A stretch of 64,000 nucleotides of DNA from Cytophagales bacterium (GCA_017303795.1 JAFLBR010000007.1:186001-250000); one strand, 5' to 3'. Counted from the first letter of the stretch, positions 8,658 to 17,028 are shown. Notes: generated by a model from the letters alone, not told the origin. Translations and numbers: made by a program.

Positions 8658-10268
8658 ATGAATGCTGAGCAGCCCGTAGCGCCCGTCTCCACTCCCTGGA
8701 AAGTTGTACTTCGCAATACAGCCTACATTCTGGGTGCGCTACTCATTTTTTTGTTTGCACTTAACCTGATGATTTCTTCGTTGCAATATCTGGGCAAAGA
8801 TGCTGAAGACATAATTCTGCAAACAACTGCCAATCCGTTTACGGCTTTATTCATCGGGCTATTACTTACTGCATTAATTCAAAGTAGTTCGGCCACTACT
8901 ACTATGGCGGTAGCATTAGTGGCTTCGGGGGCCATGCCCTTAAACAGTGCCATCCCCTTTATTATGGGTGCCAACATAGGCACTACCATTACAAGCACTA
9001 TTATATCACTCGGCTTCATCACCAAAAAGAAAGAATTCAGGCGGGCTGTAGCAATTGGTACTTACCACGACTTCTTTAACATTTTAACTGTTGTGTTGCT
9101 ATTCCCACTGGAGTATTATTTCGGATTTTTATCGGCCGTTGCACACTATGTGGGCACCACGTTGTTTCATGAACCCATCACCAACTCATCCGAAAGTTTT
9201 TCTTTGTTAGGTTGGGGTGGCGATTCCATCATCAAATTTATTATTAATACTATCGATAATGGGTTTGTGCTGGTGGTACTTTCGGTTATTATCCTATTCT
9301 CGTCCATTATCTTTTTCAGAAAAGTAATTTCTAAAACCTTAGGCTTTGGGCAGCAGGAAAAATTTCAGCATTTCTTTTTTAAGAACTCGTTCAAATCGTT
9401 TGGTTGGGGATTGTTAACTACTGCTATTATCCGATCAAGTACTATTACGTCTTCGTTAGTGGTTCCGTTGGTTGCCAAGAAGGTAGTTAAACTAAAATCG
9501 GCACAGCCTTTTATTTTGGGAGCCAACATAGGCACAACCATAACTGCCTTTATTGCCGCGCTGTTCAACTCCAATGCCGCCATTAGTCTGGCCATTGCAC
9601 ATTTTTTATTCAATGCTATTGGCGTACTAATCTTTTATCTGATTCCCTTTGTAAATGAATTACCGGGTAAACTGGCCGATGGCCTCGGACGGTTAACGCT
9701 CAAATATCGACTTGCCGGATTTTTATACCTGCTGCTTACTTTTTTCGTGGTGCCCTTTTCGCTCATCTATTTCAATAAAGATGCTGTACGTGTGAATGAA
9801 CTTACCTACAACTACCAGAACTTTGTAACACAACAAAACAGCAGCTACAACATCGTATCGAAAACATATCCGCATCATGCGCTCAGCAATTTGATGGTGT
9901 ACGAGCCTTCAAAAAATAATCAGCCCAACAAAATACTTACCGTTTACCGAAGAAATAATTTACTTCTCATCAACAACGATCTCTTTGAACTAAACCGCGC
10001 TGGTTTTTGTCGCGATGCCGAAGATGAACAGGGTAAATACAAAATCTGCATCCGCGAGGTCTTACCTTCACTCACGCTTTCATCGGGCCTTACAGCCGAT
10101 TCTGTTTTTGTGTTTGAGAAACAATGGTATCAACCAGAACGTGTGGACTCAAGCCGCGTGCGACTCTATATCAGTGCAGTACTGAATCTACAAGTAAAAA
10201 AAGAAAAACTTGCCCCCGATGGTCGCCTGCTGGAGCAGGAACTTCTCACCAGCCTGCAACCCAAATAA
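8658..10268 (+). CDS. Na+/phosphate symporter, NptA/PF02690 type
   Basis: Integral membrane transporter of 536 residues. The two inverted repeats of the Na/Pi cotransporter family are plain: ALIQSSSATTTMAVALVAS plus FIMGANIGTTITS in the first half and AIIRSSTITSSLVVPLVAK plus FILGANIGTTITA in the second. The QSSS/RSST pair forms the substrate site in this family. About nine hydrophobic segments occupy residues 15-380, then a soluble extension of roughly 150 residues replaces the PhoU-like tail found in some homologues. In the repeat-2 motif Q is replaced by R (IRSST), which may change ion or anion preference. Sodium-coupled phosphate uptake is inferred from the family. Confidence 0.8.
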   Translation: MNAEQPVAPVSTPWKVVLRNTAYILGALLIFLFALNLMISSLQYLGKDAEDIILQTTANPFTALFIGLLLTALIQSSSATTTMAVALVASGAMPLNSAIPFIMGANIGTTITSTIISLGFITKKKEFRRAVAIGTYHDFFNILTVVLLFPLEYYFGFLSAVAHYVGTTLFHEPITNSSESFSLLGWGGDSIIKFIINTIDNGFVLVVLSVIILFSSIIFFRKVISKTLGFGQQEKFQHFFFKNSFKSFGWGLLTTAIIRSSTITSSLVVPLVAKKVVKLKSAQPFILGANIGTTITAFIAALFNSNAAISLAIAHFLFNAIGVLIFYLIPFVNELPGKLADGLGRLTLKYRLAGFLYLLLTFFVVPFSLIYFNKDAVRVNELTYNYQNFVTQQNSSYNIVSKTYPHHALSNLMVYEPSKNNQPNKILTVYRRNNLLLINNDLFELNRAGFCRDAEDEQGKYKICIREVLPSLTLSSGLTADSVFVFEKQWYQPERVDSSRVRLYISAVLNLQVKKEKLAPDGRLLEQELLTSLQPK

Positions 10269-10300
10269 TAGCAGTTTATCAGTATATTGCCTCTTCAATT

Positions 10301-10666
10301 ATGGAAGGTATTAAAGACACTATTTTCAAATTTCTGCGCCTAGATAATCTGGTTGATAATCTTTCGGGGTATCTGGAGACACGACTGGAATTATTTAAGG
10401 TTGAAGTACGAGAGGATGTTGCACGGGTATTGGCACAGGCGCTGATGATAACAGCTATTCTGTTGCTTTCAATTTTGTTTTTGTTATTCTTCAGTGTAGG
10501 GATGGCACATTTCCTTAACGGGTTTTTTGAGCAACCTTATGTGGGCTATTGGATTGTAGCCGGTATTTACGGAGTGCCTTGTATTGTTTTCATTATCTTC
10601 CGAAAAAATCTCAGTCATAAGTTTGAGCAGTACATGACCAAACTGATGAAACGAAAAGAAAAATAG
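10301..10666 (+). CDS. Phage-holin-superfamily III / DUF1469-like small membrane protein
   Basis: 121-residue membrane protein. An amphipathic N-terminus (LSGYLETRLELFKVEVREDV) precedes two hydrophobic helices at roughly 47-70 and 80-105, then a basic tail. This is the architecture of Actinobacteriophage-holin-like DUF1469 proteins, which sit beside DUF883-like partners in many bacteria and are thought to act in envelope stress or membrane shaping. ATG 10301 is chosen because it starts the typical N-terminus; the frame upstream overlaps the preceding gene. Two bases separate it from the next gene, so the two are surely co-transcribed. Confidence 0.65.
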   Translation: MEGIKDTIFKFLRLDNLVDNLSGYLETRLELFKVEVREDVARVLAQALMITAILLLSILFLLFFSVGMAHFLNGFFEQPYVGYWIVAGIYGVPCIVFIIFRKNLSHKFEQYMTKLMKRKEK

Positions 10667-10668
10667 TT

Positions 10669-11067
10669 ATGGAACTGCTCGAAACCCAGGACCCGGAAAA
10701 GAAAAGATTGATAGAAGCTTCGCAGCGCCACAAGCAAGAACTTGAGCGCGAAGTAAAAGCAATGTCGGACAAAACTGAAAAGGCAGTAAAAAATGCGTTG
10801 ATTATCGGGGGTGCTCTGGCTATTACGTATCTGGTGGTTTCGCAACTTGGTTCATCCAAAAAGAAAAAAAACAAAGTCAAAGCAAAAGCTGCGGTTCAGA
10901 ATACCGAACCCGACTTTGAGCCTGCACCAGCTTATTCACCGCCATCTTTTATCTCGCAGATTGGCGAACGATTGGTTAGCCAGGCAACCGTTATATTACT
11001 TGACATCGCAAAAGATAAATTAGCCGAGTACCTCAGTAACCGCAAGCAAAAGCATGAAGATTCTTGA
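10669..11067 (+). CDS. Small membrane protein with single transmembrane helix, unknown function
   Basis: 132 residues. A charged coiled-coil-like N-terminus (residues 1-42) is followed by one transmembrane helix (NALIIGGALAITYLVVSQL), a poly-lysine stretch and an amphipathic C-terminus. No recognised domain. It sits between the holin-like gene (2 bp gap) and GGGP synthase (14 bp overlap), so it belongs to the same transcript and may be a structural partner of the holin-like protein. Confidence 0.65.
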   Translation: MELLETQDPEKKRLIEASQRHKQELEREVKAMSDKTEKAVKNALIIGGALAITYLVVSQLGSSKKKKNKVKAKAAVQNTEPDFEPAPAYSPPSFISQIGERLVSQATVILLDIAKDKLAEYLSNRKQKHEDS

Positions 11068-11818
11068 TACGCTGCAAGAGCGGCACAAGCTTGGTAAAAA
11101 ATCAATTGCTGTTTTAATCGATCCGGATAAGATTGAAGATCCAGCCCGCCTGAATACTTTAATCCGGCTTGCCGCAGAAAATTGTATCGACTTCTTTTTT
11201 GTAGGTGGTAGTTTAGTAACTACAACCAATCTGGCCGAGGTAATTAAACACATTAAAGACAATGTTTCGCTACCCGTGGTTTTGTTTCCGGGAAGTTCTC
11301 TACAGATTGATCCGGCTGCGGATGCGATTTTATTCTTATCGTTAATCTCGGGTCGCAACCCCGATTTATTAATTGGTCAACATGTGGTGGCAGCACCCAT
11401 TTTAAAAAACAACCGATTAGAAGTAATGCCCACCGGCTATATGCTTATCAATTCGGGTAAGACTACTTCGGTGGCGTACATCAGCAATACCACACCTATA
11501 CCCGAAGACAAATATTCGCTTGCTGCTTGCACGGCAATGGCTGGTGAAATGCTTGGACTAAAATTGATTTACTTAGATGCAGGCAGCGGTGCCGAGCGCG
11601 AGATTAGTCCTAAAATGATTAGTGCCGTGCGTAAGTCTGTTGGTGTGCCGTTGATTATTGGCGGAGGTATCAACACCAGTCAGAAAGCATTTAATGCCTT
11701 AGAAGCCGGAGCTGATCTGATTGTGATTGGCAATGCACTTGAGAAAGATCCGAACCTGCTTACAGAGATAAGTGAGCGCGTGTACGATTGGAATCAGAGT
11801 GTAGAGGCGGGGAAGTGA
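11054..11818 (+). CDS. Geranylgeranylglyceryl phosphate synthase family protein
   Basis: 254-residue TIM-barrel prenyltransferase of the GGGPS/PcrB family, joining an isoprenoid diphosphate to sn-glycerol-1-phosphate through an ether bond. Diagnostic pieces are AVLIDPDK at the N-terminus, FFFVGGSL, LFPGSS, LIYLDAGSGA and the phosphate-binding IIGGGINTSQKA followed by ADLIVIGNALE. The length and the insertion between strands fit the group II enzymes known from Bacteroidota, relatives of archaeal GGGPS rather than the Firmicutes heptaprenyl enzymes. The start overlaps the preceding gene by 14 bases. The product's role in a bacterium with ester lipids is unsettled. Chain length is not predicted. 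Confidence 0.85.
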   Translation: MKILDTLQERHKLGKKSIAVLIDPDKIEDPARLNTLIRLAAENCIDFFFVGGSLVTTTNLAEVIKHIKDNVSLPVVLFPGSSLQIDPAADAILFLSLISGRNPDLLIGQHVVAAPILKNNRLEVMPTGYMLINSGKTTSVAYISNTTPIPEDKYSLAACTAMAGEMLGLKLIYLDAGSGAEREISPKMISAVRKSVGVPLIIGGGINTSQKAFNALEAGADLIVIGNALEKDPNLLTEISERVYDWNQSVEAGK

Positions 11819-11925
11819 CCTCACCCCAACATCTTTTTTCAGTTCACCAAGATTGTGCAACCCCTCTCCTGTGGATAGGGGTGCGATGAATTATGCGAAC
11901 AGCAAAGTGTTGATGGGGTGAGGTC
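11817..11925. repeat. Dispersed palindromic intergenic repeat, copy 1
   Basis: A 109-bp element fills the whole gap between the convergent GGGPS and acylphosphatase genes. Its ends are inverted: GACCTCACCCCAACA at 11817 and TGTTGATGGGGTGAGGTC at 11908-11925. An inner CCCCTCTCC motif (about 11862) is followed by a partial complement AGGGGT. Related CCTCACCCC and CCCCTCTCC modules recur at 25321-25353. No coding capacity was seen; it can fold as a bidirectional terminator-like hairpin. Confidence 0.7.
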
Positions 11926-12197
11926 TACCTCCGCACTTCAAATCCTTCAAAATTTTGCAATGCTGATAAAGCTGTTTCTACATTTATTACCTGGGCACGT
12001 TCCGGGCCTTGATGACACCAGGCTAAAAATTTCTCTAACACTTCTGGTGCAGCTTCAGCTTCGATGTAAACCGAACCATTGGGTTGGTTGCACACAAAAC
12101 CTTTTACGCTCAACGCATCAGCTTTTTGTTTGGTTGACGCACGGAAATAAACGCCTTGTACTTTGCCGGTAATGGTTATGTTGAGGTGGTAAAACAC
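11925..12197 (-). CDS. acyP: Acylphosphatase
   Basis: 90-residue cytosolic enzyme that hydrolyses carboxyl-phosphate bonds such as acetyl-phosphate. The phosphate-binding loop is VQGVYFRAST with catalytic Arg19, and the second catalytic residue is Asn37 in GFVCNQPNGSV; the 18-residue spacing equals that of characterised acylphosphatases (Arg23/Asn41). Length is normal. The usual DG after the Asn loop is replaced by NG. Single gene, convergent with GGGPS. Confidence 0.9.
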   Translation of the reverse strand: MFYHLNITITGKVQGVYFRASTKQKADALSVKGFVCNQPNGSVYIEAEAAPEVLEKFLAWCHQGPERAQVINVETALSALQNFEGFEVRR

Positions 12198-12258
12198 AAT
12201 TTACTTGAGACTCTTTAATGGTTTTATTGCTAGAGAGGAAAGATCGTATGGGGTTGCA

Positions 12259-12984
12259 TTACTTTCCAAATATCTTTGATAGAAAGCCTTTCTTCTTCTT
12301 TTGAATAACCCAAACAAGCTCACTAGGATGTCTCTTAGTAAATTGATTTGACCCAAAACGCCCCCAAGCAAAGCCATCTCTATTTTTTTTATTTCTCAAG
12401 TCCGCAACAATCCAATTGTCTCCTTCAAAAAGGTTTAAGAAAGAAACTAAATCACCATTACTATTCCTGAAGTCAGTTATCTCATAAGTATTAGGATTGG
12501 TTGACCAAATGTCCGTTACCATTTTTTCGTGCACATCATTGAGGTAATTATCTACAGGCTTTTGAAAAAACTCAACTAAGGATTCAAAAAACTCATTCAA
12601 CGTATTACAATAAATTACCAAAACAGCTGGATCGTGACACGCATAAAATATTTTTCCCAAGTCACCATTATCCTTTATCTCGAGAACCCAGACATTCCCG
12701 AAGCCATCATGCCCAAGAGTAACAGAATGGGATATCAGCTCTGTAAATCCAAATTCATCTATGGAGTCGAAGTAAGCTGTTTCCAGGCCGTAGCCCTCCC
12801 ATCCTTTTGTCTCTCTTAAAATTTCCTCCAACTCGTTGGCTATTCTGTTTGAAGGAAATTTTGTTTTGAGAAACTCTAACTCGTCATTAGTAAGACCTAG
12901 TTTGAAATCGAGAGAATAGCTTTCACCGTCTTCGTTTAGGAAGGTTGATGATTTTAGTTTTCTTATTATTTCAATAGTTGTCAT
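12259..12984 (-). CDS. SMI1/KNR4 (SUKH) family protein, likely immunity protein
   Basis: 241 residues. The SUKH fold is recognisable by LTNDELEFLKTKFP, LEEILRETKGWEG and the long SVTLGHDGFGNVWVLEI stretch followed by IFYACHDPAVLVIY. Bacterial SUKH proteins are mostly immunity proteins that neutralise nuclease or deaminase toxins delivered by contact-dependent systems. No cognate toxin gene is adjacent: the neighbours are acylphosphatase downstream and a Fic toxin upstream on the same strand (153 bp away). The C-terminal ~80 residues extend beyond the core domain and end in a basic KKKKGFLSKIFGK tail. The gene reads as more AT-rich than its neighbours, which fits acquisition. Immunity function is inference. 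Confidence 0.75.
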   Translation of the reverse strand: MTTIEIIRKLKSSTFLNEDGESYSLDFKLGLTNDELEFLKTKFPSNRIANELEEILRETKGWEGYGLETAYFDSIDEFGFTELISHSVTLGHDGFGNVWVLEIKDNGDLGKIFYACHDPAVLVIYCNTLNEFFESLVEFFQKPVDNYLNDVHEKMVTDIWSTNPNTYEITDFRNSNGDLVSFLNLFEGDNWIVADLRNKKNRDGFAWGRFGSNQFTKRHPSELVWVIQKKKKGFLSKIFGK

Positions 12985-13137
12985 ACAGATTATTGTTGAA
13001 GTATTCGATATAGCAGCAAGCAGAAAATTTCTATTTTGCTACCTTAGATCAATGTTTCAAAAAACATAATTCATACTCAAAACCAATTGGACTAACACGC
13101 GACATTACTCCAATCCCCTCTGCCCAAATGCCTCCCC

Positions 13138-13749
13138 TTATTTTCCTGATTGCTCCATAATAAGTTCAAAAATTAAACTCGCCAATGCCTCTACATCGCT
13201 GTTTATAGTTCCTTGCATATAGCGCTCAAAAATAAATGCATTGTCAGGCGGGTTCAGGTTTAGTGTTAATCCTTTCTCCCATGCGAGTAACCGAATAAAC
13301 TCGCGTTGGGTACGTCCGTTGCCTTCCCTGAAAGGGTGTAAATAATTCACATGATCCAGAATCTCAGCTAATTTTTGTGATAGTGCTTGTTTGTCAGTTT
13401 TGCGAATGGCTTTGTATTCCAAAATTAATGTGTCGATGTAACGGAAAGCATTTTCAAAATGGCTTGTCGGAAAAAACTGTTTACCTGCTTTGCCAATTTC
13501 AACAACTCGTTTTGTGCCTGCCCAGGCATAAATATCCTGAAACAAATACTTGTGAATTACAAACAAACTTGATGTACCTTTGATTTTTATAGGATTTTCA
13601 TAAAGCTCTTGTACTCGTTTTGTTACAGCACCACTTTCAGCAAAAAGCAAAACCTCTTCGTCTTCGATGTTAGCTAAATTACGAAGTATGCCCGTTTTGG
13701 GATCAGTGTAAGTATAATCGGGGTCTAAATATTTGTAAGCATCAGACAT
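13138..13749 (-). CDS. fic: Fic family AMPylase toxin
   Basis: 203-residue Fic-domain protein that should transfer AMP (or another phosphate group) to a target protein. The active-site motif HPFREGNGR is at 138-146, with His138 as general base and the Arg that binds the ATP gamma-phosphate. The beta-flap region FPTSHFENAF upstream is also typical. No inhibitory helix is present in the protein itself, as expected for class I Fic enzymes whose inhibitor is a separate antitoxin. ATG 13749 is chosen because it overlaps the stop of the upstream antitoxin gene by eight bases (ATGTCTGA), a coupling common for such pairs. Confidence 0.85.
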   Translation of the reverse strand: MSDAYKYLDPDYTYTDPKTGILRNLANIEDEEVLLFAESGAVTKRVQELYENPIKIKGTSSLFVIHKYLFQDIYAWAGTKRVVEIGKAGKQFFPTSHFENAFRYIDTLILEYKAIRKTDKQALSQKLAEILDHVNYLHPFREGNGRTQREFIRLLAWEKGLTLNLNPPDNAFIFERYMQGTINSDVEALASLIFELIMEQSGK

Positions 13750-13963
13750 AAGCTTTCTCTTTTGCCAATTTGATAAACTCGGCAAAAGTAATTTCCCCAG
13801 CTACGTAATCTCTGATGAGGGTTACTCCTTTAGGGGTTGGCTCAAAACCTTCAAACATATTGGTGCCGATAGCGTTTGCTGTGCTTTCCAATGTTTTAAG
13901 ATCGGAAAACTGCACTCCCATCAGCGTAAGATTATCGCGGTCTATGTCTATTGCTCTATACAT
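13742..13963 (-). CDS. Fic antitoxin (VbhA/FicA-like)
   Basis: 73-residue protein immediately upstream of the Fic gene. It contains TNMFEG, matching the Fic-inhibitory helix consensus [S/T]xxxE[G/N], whose Glu pairs with the Fic arginine and blocks productive ATP binding. The C-terminus GVTLIRDYVAGEITFAEF is characteristic of VbhA-type antitoxins, where it forms the small helical DNA- or partner-binding part. The order antitoxin-then-toxin with overlapping ends supports a class I Fic module. The function has not been shown for this sequence; the motif and context make it a strong inference. Confidence 0.75.
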   Translation of the reverse strand: MYRAIDIDRDNLTLMGVQFSDLKTLESTANAIGTNMFEGFEPTPKGVTLIRDYVAGEITFAEFIKLAKEKAYV

Positions 13964-14041
13964 ATTTTTCTACCAGAAAAGTTATTCAATATACAACTTT
14001 TCCCATAAAAAGGTTAGCAGAAATGGACTCCAGCTCTGCTT

Positions 14042-15664
14042 TCAAAAAACATAATCCGTACTCAAAAACACCGACTCTCGGTTTTGTATAATCTGGCTAA
14101 TGATTTTTTTATTGCTGTCGCTGGCTTTGGTTGCTACCAACGTGCGAATAGAAAACACGCGCAACGCATCGGCTACGGATAACGTTCCTTCTGCTGAATC
14201 TTTTCTTCCATTGAAAGGGAAGTTATCCGGGCCACGCTGGCATTGCACATTCAGGTTAATGCGCCCCACCTGGCTGGAGAAAGCGTCAATCAACCGCGCT
14301 ACTTGTTTAGAGTCGTTTCCAAAAATACTTACTTGTTGCCCGAAGTTAGAGTTAAGCACATACGCAATGGCCTCTTCTTCTTTCTCAAATGGAACCACAG
14401 GCACTACGGGACCAAACTGTTCCTCGTAATACACCCGCATTTTATCATTAACCGGATAAAGTAAAGCCGGATAAAAAAATGTTTCAATAACAGTACCACC
14501 ATTCGGGTTGATGACTGCTGCACCATGTTGTTTGGCATCTGCAACCAACTTAGTCAGGTAATCGGTTTTGCCGGGTTCGGGTAAAGGCGTAAGACTTGCT
14601 CCGGCATCCCACGGCATACCGGGTTTTAGTTTTGCAATTTCATCCGAAAGTTTTTTCAGAAACTCATCTACAATGCTTTTGTGTACAAACAAAATTTTCA
14701 GTGCCGTACACCGCTGGCCATTAAACGAAAGCGAGCCGAGCACACATTCACTCACTGCGTTGTTGATGTCGGCATCGGGCATTACAATGGCGGGGTTCTT
14801 TGCATCCAAACCTAAAATTGCTTTTAAGCGATGTGGCTTCGGATGGAGTTTCTTTAATTCGTTCGCGCCTTTGTTGGTTCCGATAAACGCAAACACATCT
14901 ACTTTTCCGGTTTCCATTAATGCGCCCACTGTTTCGCGGCCACGCCCGTAGATCACATTAATAACTCCGGCAGGAAAGCACGTGCGAAAAGCTTCGAGTA
15001 ACGGCCGAATTAACAACACACCATACTTGGCTGGTTTAAACACCACGGTGTTGCCCATAATCAATGCCGGGAACAACGTGCTGAAGGTTTCATTTAGCGG
15101 ATAATTATACGGCCCCATACACAAGGCCACACCCAGCGGTACGCGCCTGATCTGCGCCATAATGCCTTGCTCATACACAAAGCCAGATGATTTGCGATCG
15201 AGTTCTTTCAATGAGTTGATGGTATCAACAATGTAATCGCACGTGCGATCAAATTCTTTTTCAGAATCCTTTTGCGTTTTACCAATCTCCCACATCAACA
15301 GGTTTACAACGGCTTGCCGCTGCTCGCGCATCTTCGCCAGAAATTTTTCTACATGCTCAATGCGCTCTGCTACCGACATAGTAGGCCAAGCACCATGACC
15401 TTGATCGTACGCCTTCACAGCCGAATCTAATGCAGCAAGTGCTTCTTTTGAAGTAAGTAAAGGCGTGCTTCCAATTACTTGTTGCTTTAGTGTGCCATCG
15501 GGTTGCTTTAAACACACCGGACTTAACACCGGACTCATGTCGCCTTGCCAGGTAATGAGTTTACCATCCAATAAATATTCCCGTTGGTCTAAATCAGTTG
15601 GCAAGGCAACCGCAGCGGGTACTTGTGCAGCCTGTGGAAAAAGAGAATTCAAAAAATCGCTCAT
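14042..15664 (-). CDS. gapN: NADP-dependent non-phosphorylating glyceraldehyde-3-phosphate dehydrogenase
   Basis: 540-residue aldehyde dehydrogenase of the GAPN branch, oxidising glyceraldehyde-3-phosphate directly to 3-phosphoglycerate and giving NADPH without ATP. The catalytic Cys319 lies in FNGQRCTALK; the general-base region is ILGLDAKNPAIV, cofactor region GPYNYPLNE and FKPAKYG. The GAPN-specific C-terminal half FPFNGRKDSAEGTLSVADAL is well conserved. ATG overlaps the stop of deoC by four bases (ATGA), so the two genes are translationally coupled: deoC yields glyceraldehyde-3-phosphate, gapN consumes it. Confidence 0.88.
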   Translation of the reverse strand: MSDFLNSLFPQAAQVPAAVALPTDLDQREYLLDGKLITWQGDMSPVLSPVCLKQPDGTLKQQVIGSTPLLTSKEALAALDSAVKAYDQGHGAWPTMSVAERIEHVEKFLAKMREQRQAVVNLLMWEIGKTQKDSEKEFDRTCDYIVDTINSLKELDRKSSGFVYEQGIMAQIRRVPLGVALCMGPYNYPLNETFSTLFPALIMGNTVVFKPAKYGVLLIRPLLEAFRTCFPAGVINVIYGRGRETVGALMETGKVDVFAFIGTNKGANELKKLHPKPHRLKAILGLDAKNPAIVMPDADINNAVSECVLGSLSFNGQRCTALKILFVHKSIVDEFLKKLSDEIAKLKPGMPWDAGASLTPLPEPGKTDYLTKLVADAKQHGAAVINPNGGTVIETFFYPALLYPVNDKMRVYYEEQFGPVVPVVPFEKEEEAIAYVLNSNFGQQVSIFGNDSKQVARLIDAFSSQVGRINLNVQCQRGPDNFPFNGRKDSAEGTLSVADALRVFSIRTLVATKASDSNKKIISQIIQNRESVFLSTDYVF

Positions 15665-16317
15665 GGGTTTAGGTTATGGGTAACAATAGTTTTTCCGGAT
15701 GAAGTGCCAAGTCTGTCAGCACCTGCTTCAATCATTTGAATAGCTTGTTCATAGGTTTTAATTCCGCCACTGGCCTTAATGCCAACGGTTGCCGGAATGG
15801 CACTGCGCATAATTTGTATGTGTTCCACTTTTGCTCCGGCAGACGCGAAGCCAGTAGATGTTTTTACAAAATCGGCACCGGCATCAGCACAAAGTTTACT
15901 GGCTTCTGCTATTTCGGCATCCGACAAGTAAGCCGTTTCAATAATTACTTTTAAAATTTTCTGATGATCGTGAACCAGCTTGCTGCATTTGGCAATTTCT
16001 ACTTTAGTCCACGGTAAACCGGTTTTAAACGAACTGATATTCCAGACTACATCAATCTCATCGGCACCATTATCGATAGCTCGTTTTATTTCATCCAGTT
16101 TGGTTTCCGTCATGCTATAGCCTAATGGAAAGCCCGCTACGGTTACCAATAAAATTTTATTTGTTCCGATTTCGCGTTGCGCTCGCTTTACCCAAAAGGG
16201 TGGTACACAAATGCCAACAAAACCAAACTCGCGGGCCTCATCCACCAATTGATCAATTGCACTTATGGTAAGTGTAGGACTTAAGTTTGTGTGCTCAATG
16301 TGATTGGCCAGATTCAC
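15661..16317 (-). CDS. deoC: Deoxyribose-phosphate aldolase
   Basis: 218-residue class I aldolase cleaving 2-deoxyribose-5-phosphate to acetaldehyde and glyceraldehyde-3-phosphate. The Schiff-base lysine is Lys152 in ADFVKTSTGF; the supporting residues are in DEIDVVWNI and GIKASGGIKTYE. Length is normal for bacterial DeoC. First gene of a deoC-gapN pair with a four-base overlap, giving a short route from deoxynucleoside sugars to 3-phosphoglycerate and NADPH. The pathway link is inferred from the coupling. Confidence 0.9.
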   Translation of the reverse strand: MNLANHIEHTNLSPTLTISAIDQLVDEAREFGFVGICVPPFWVKRAQREIGTNKILLVTVAGFPLGYSMTETKLDEIKRAIDNGADEIDVVWNISSFKTGLPWTKVEIAKCSKLVHDHQKILKVIIETAYLSDAEIAEASKLCADAGADFVKTSTGFASAGAKVEHIQIMRSAIPATVGIKASGGIKTYEQAIQMIEAGADRLGTSSGKTIVTHNLNP

Positions 16318-16420
16318 CGTTGCTGATGTTTAAACCGGCAACGAAATTAGTTTATCCTAATCAGATTATTTAAGCGAATGAAGTATTTAAAGCAGAAGAA
16401 TAGAAAATGCTTTCACAACA

Positions 16421-16457
16421 AACGATAATTAGGTTGATGATGAACCTAATTATCGTT
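16421..16457. terminator. Perfect 15-bp inverted repeat downstream of a small secreted-protein gene
   Basis: AACGATAATTAGGTT (16421-16435) and its exact complement (16443-16457) are separated by seven bases. It lies 28 bp beyond the stop of the minus-strand gene ending at 16485 and before the deoC promoter region. There is no T-run on either strand, so it is either a factor-dependent terminator/3'-end stabiliser or a protein-binding palindrome. Confidence 0.55.
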
Positions 16458-16484
16458 AGAGAAGAAATCTGAGTTCAAAAAAAA

Positions 16485-16853
16485 TTAGTGCCGGATGCCA
16501 CATTCTTTACAATACTTCATTTTGTAGGGTGGGTTTTTCTTTGGCATCTTTTTATGACCGTAATAAAGCGGGTTAGAGTATTGAGGGGCAGCCAGCTTTT
16601 TAAGTAACTTTTGTTTTTCCTTTGCTGCTTTCTCCACACGCGCATAATACTCGTACTGAGCCGTGTGTTTTACTTTCGCTTTCTTCAGCAAAATTTTTTG
16701 CCTTTTAGTTTGCTGATGAGTAGGCTTTAGTTTTTTGGAGTGTACCTGAATGTCTTCAGGGGCTTTATCGCCAAGCGTAGTTTGCGCAAGCGATAACCGG
16801 GGCACAATAACAGCCAACAGACTGATGAAAGTCCAGATTAAGATTTTTTGCAT
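16485..16853 (-). CDS. Small lysine-rich secreted protein
   Basis: 122 residues with a clear Sec signal peptide (MQKILIWTFISLLAVIV, cleavage near SLAQ). The mature part is very basic, rich in Lys, Gln and Tyr, and ends in YCKECGIRH, a CxxC pair close to the C-terminus that could bind metal or form a disulfide. No family recognised. It is monocistronic, with the perfect inverted repeat at 16421-16457 downstream. Confidence 0.65.
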   Translation of the reverse strand: MQKILIWTFISLLAVIVPRLSLAQTTLGDKAPEDIQVHSKKLKPTHQQTKRQKILLKKAKVKHTAQYEYYARVEKAAKEKQKLLKKLAAPQYSNPLYYGHKKMPKKNPPYKMKYCKECGIRH

Positions 16854-16887
16854 AGCAGTCTTAGAACGCTGCTAGCGGAAAGTTATT

Positions 16888-16995
16888 TCAGGAAGTAAAG
16901 TATTGAAACAGGTAGTAGGCTATTACAGCCAGCCCAACTAACAAAGCAATGTACCCGAACATGCGGGCACGTTCGTAATAGCCTTTTACAGGCAT
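16888..16995 (-). CDS. Tiny single-helix membrane protein, paralogue A
   Basis: 35-codon frame: MPVKGYYERARMFGYIAL then a hydrophobic helix and a short Phe/Tyr-rich tail. A TTG at 17025 would add ten mostly basic residues. It shares the layout P-x-K-x-YY-x-R-x-R followed by one membrane helix with the frame just upstream (17029-17145), so the two look like tandem paralogues. No known family. Evidence is only the shared pattern, codon-like sequence and operon-like spacing. Confidence 0.45.
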   Translation of the reverse strand: MPVKGYYERARMFGYIALLVGLAVIAYYLFQYFTS

Positions 16996-17028
16996 GAGGC
17001 TTTTCTTCTTGCGATGGGTGGTCAAAGC

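Noticed and set aside
10124-10300. Extension of the holin-like protein into the Na/Pi symporter gene
   Set aside because: The extra residues overlap a confident gene in another frame; ATG 10301 matches the usual family start.
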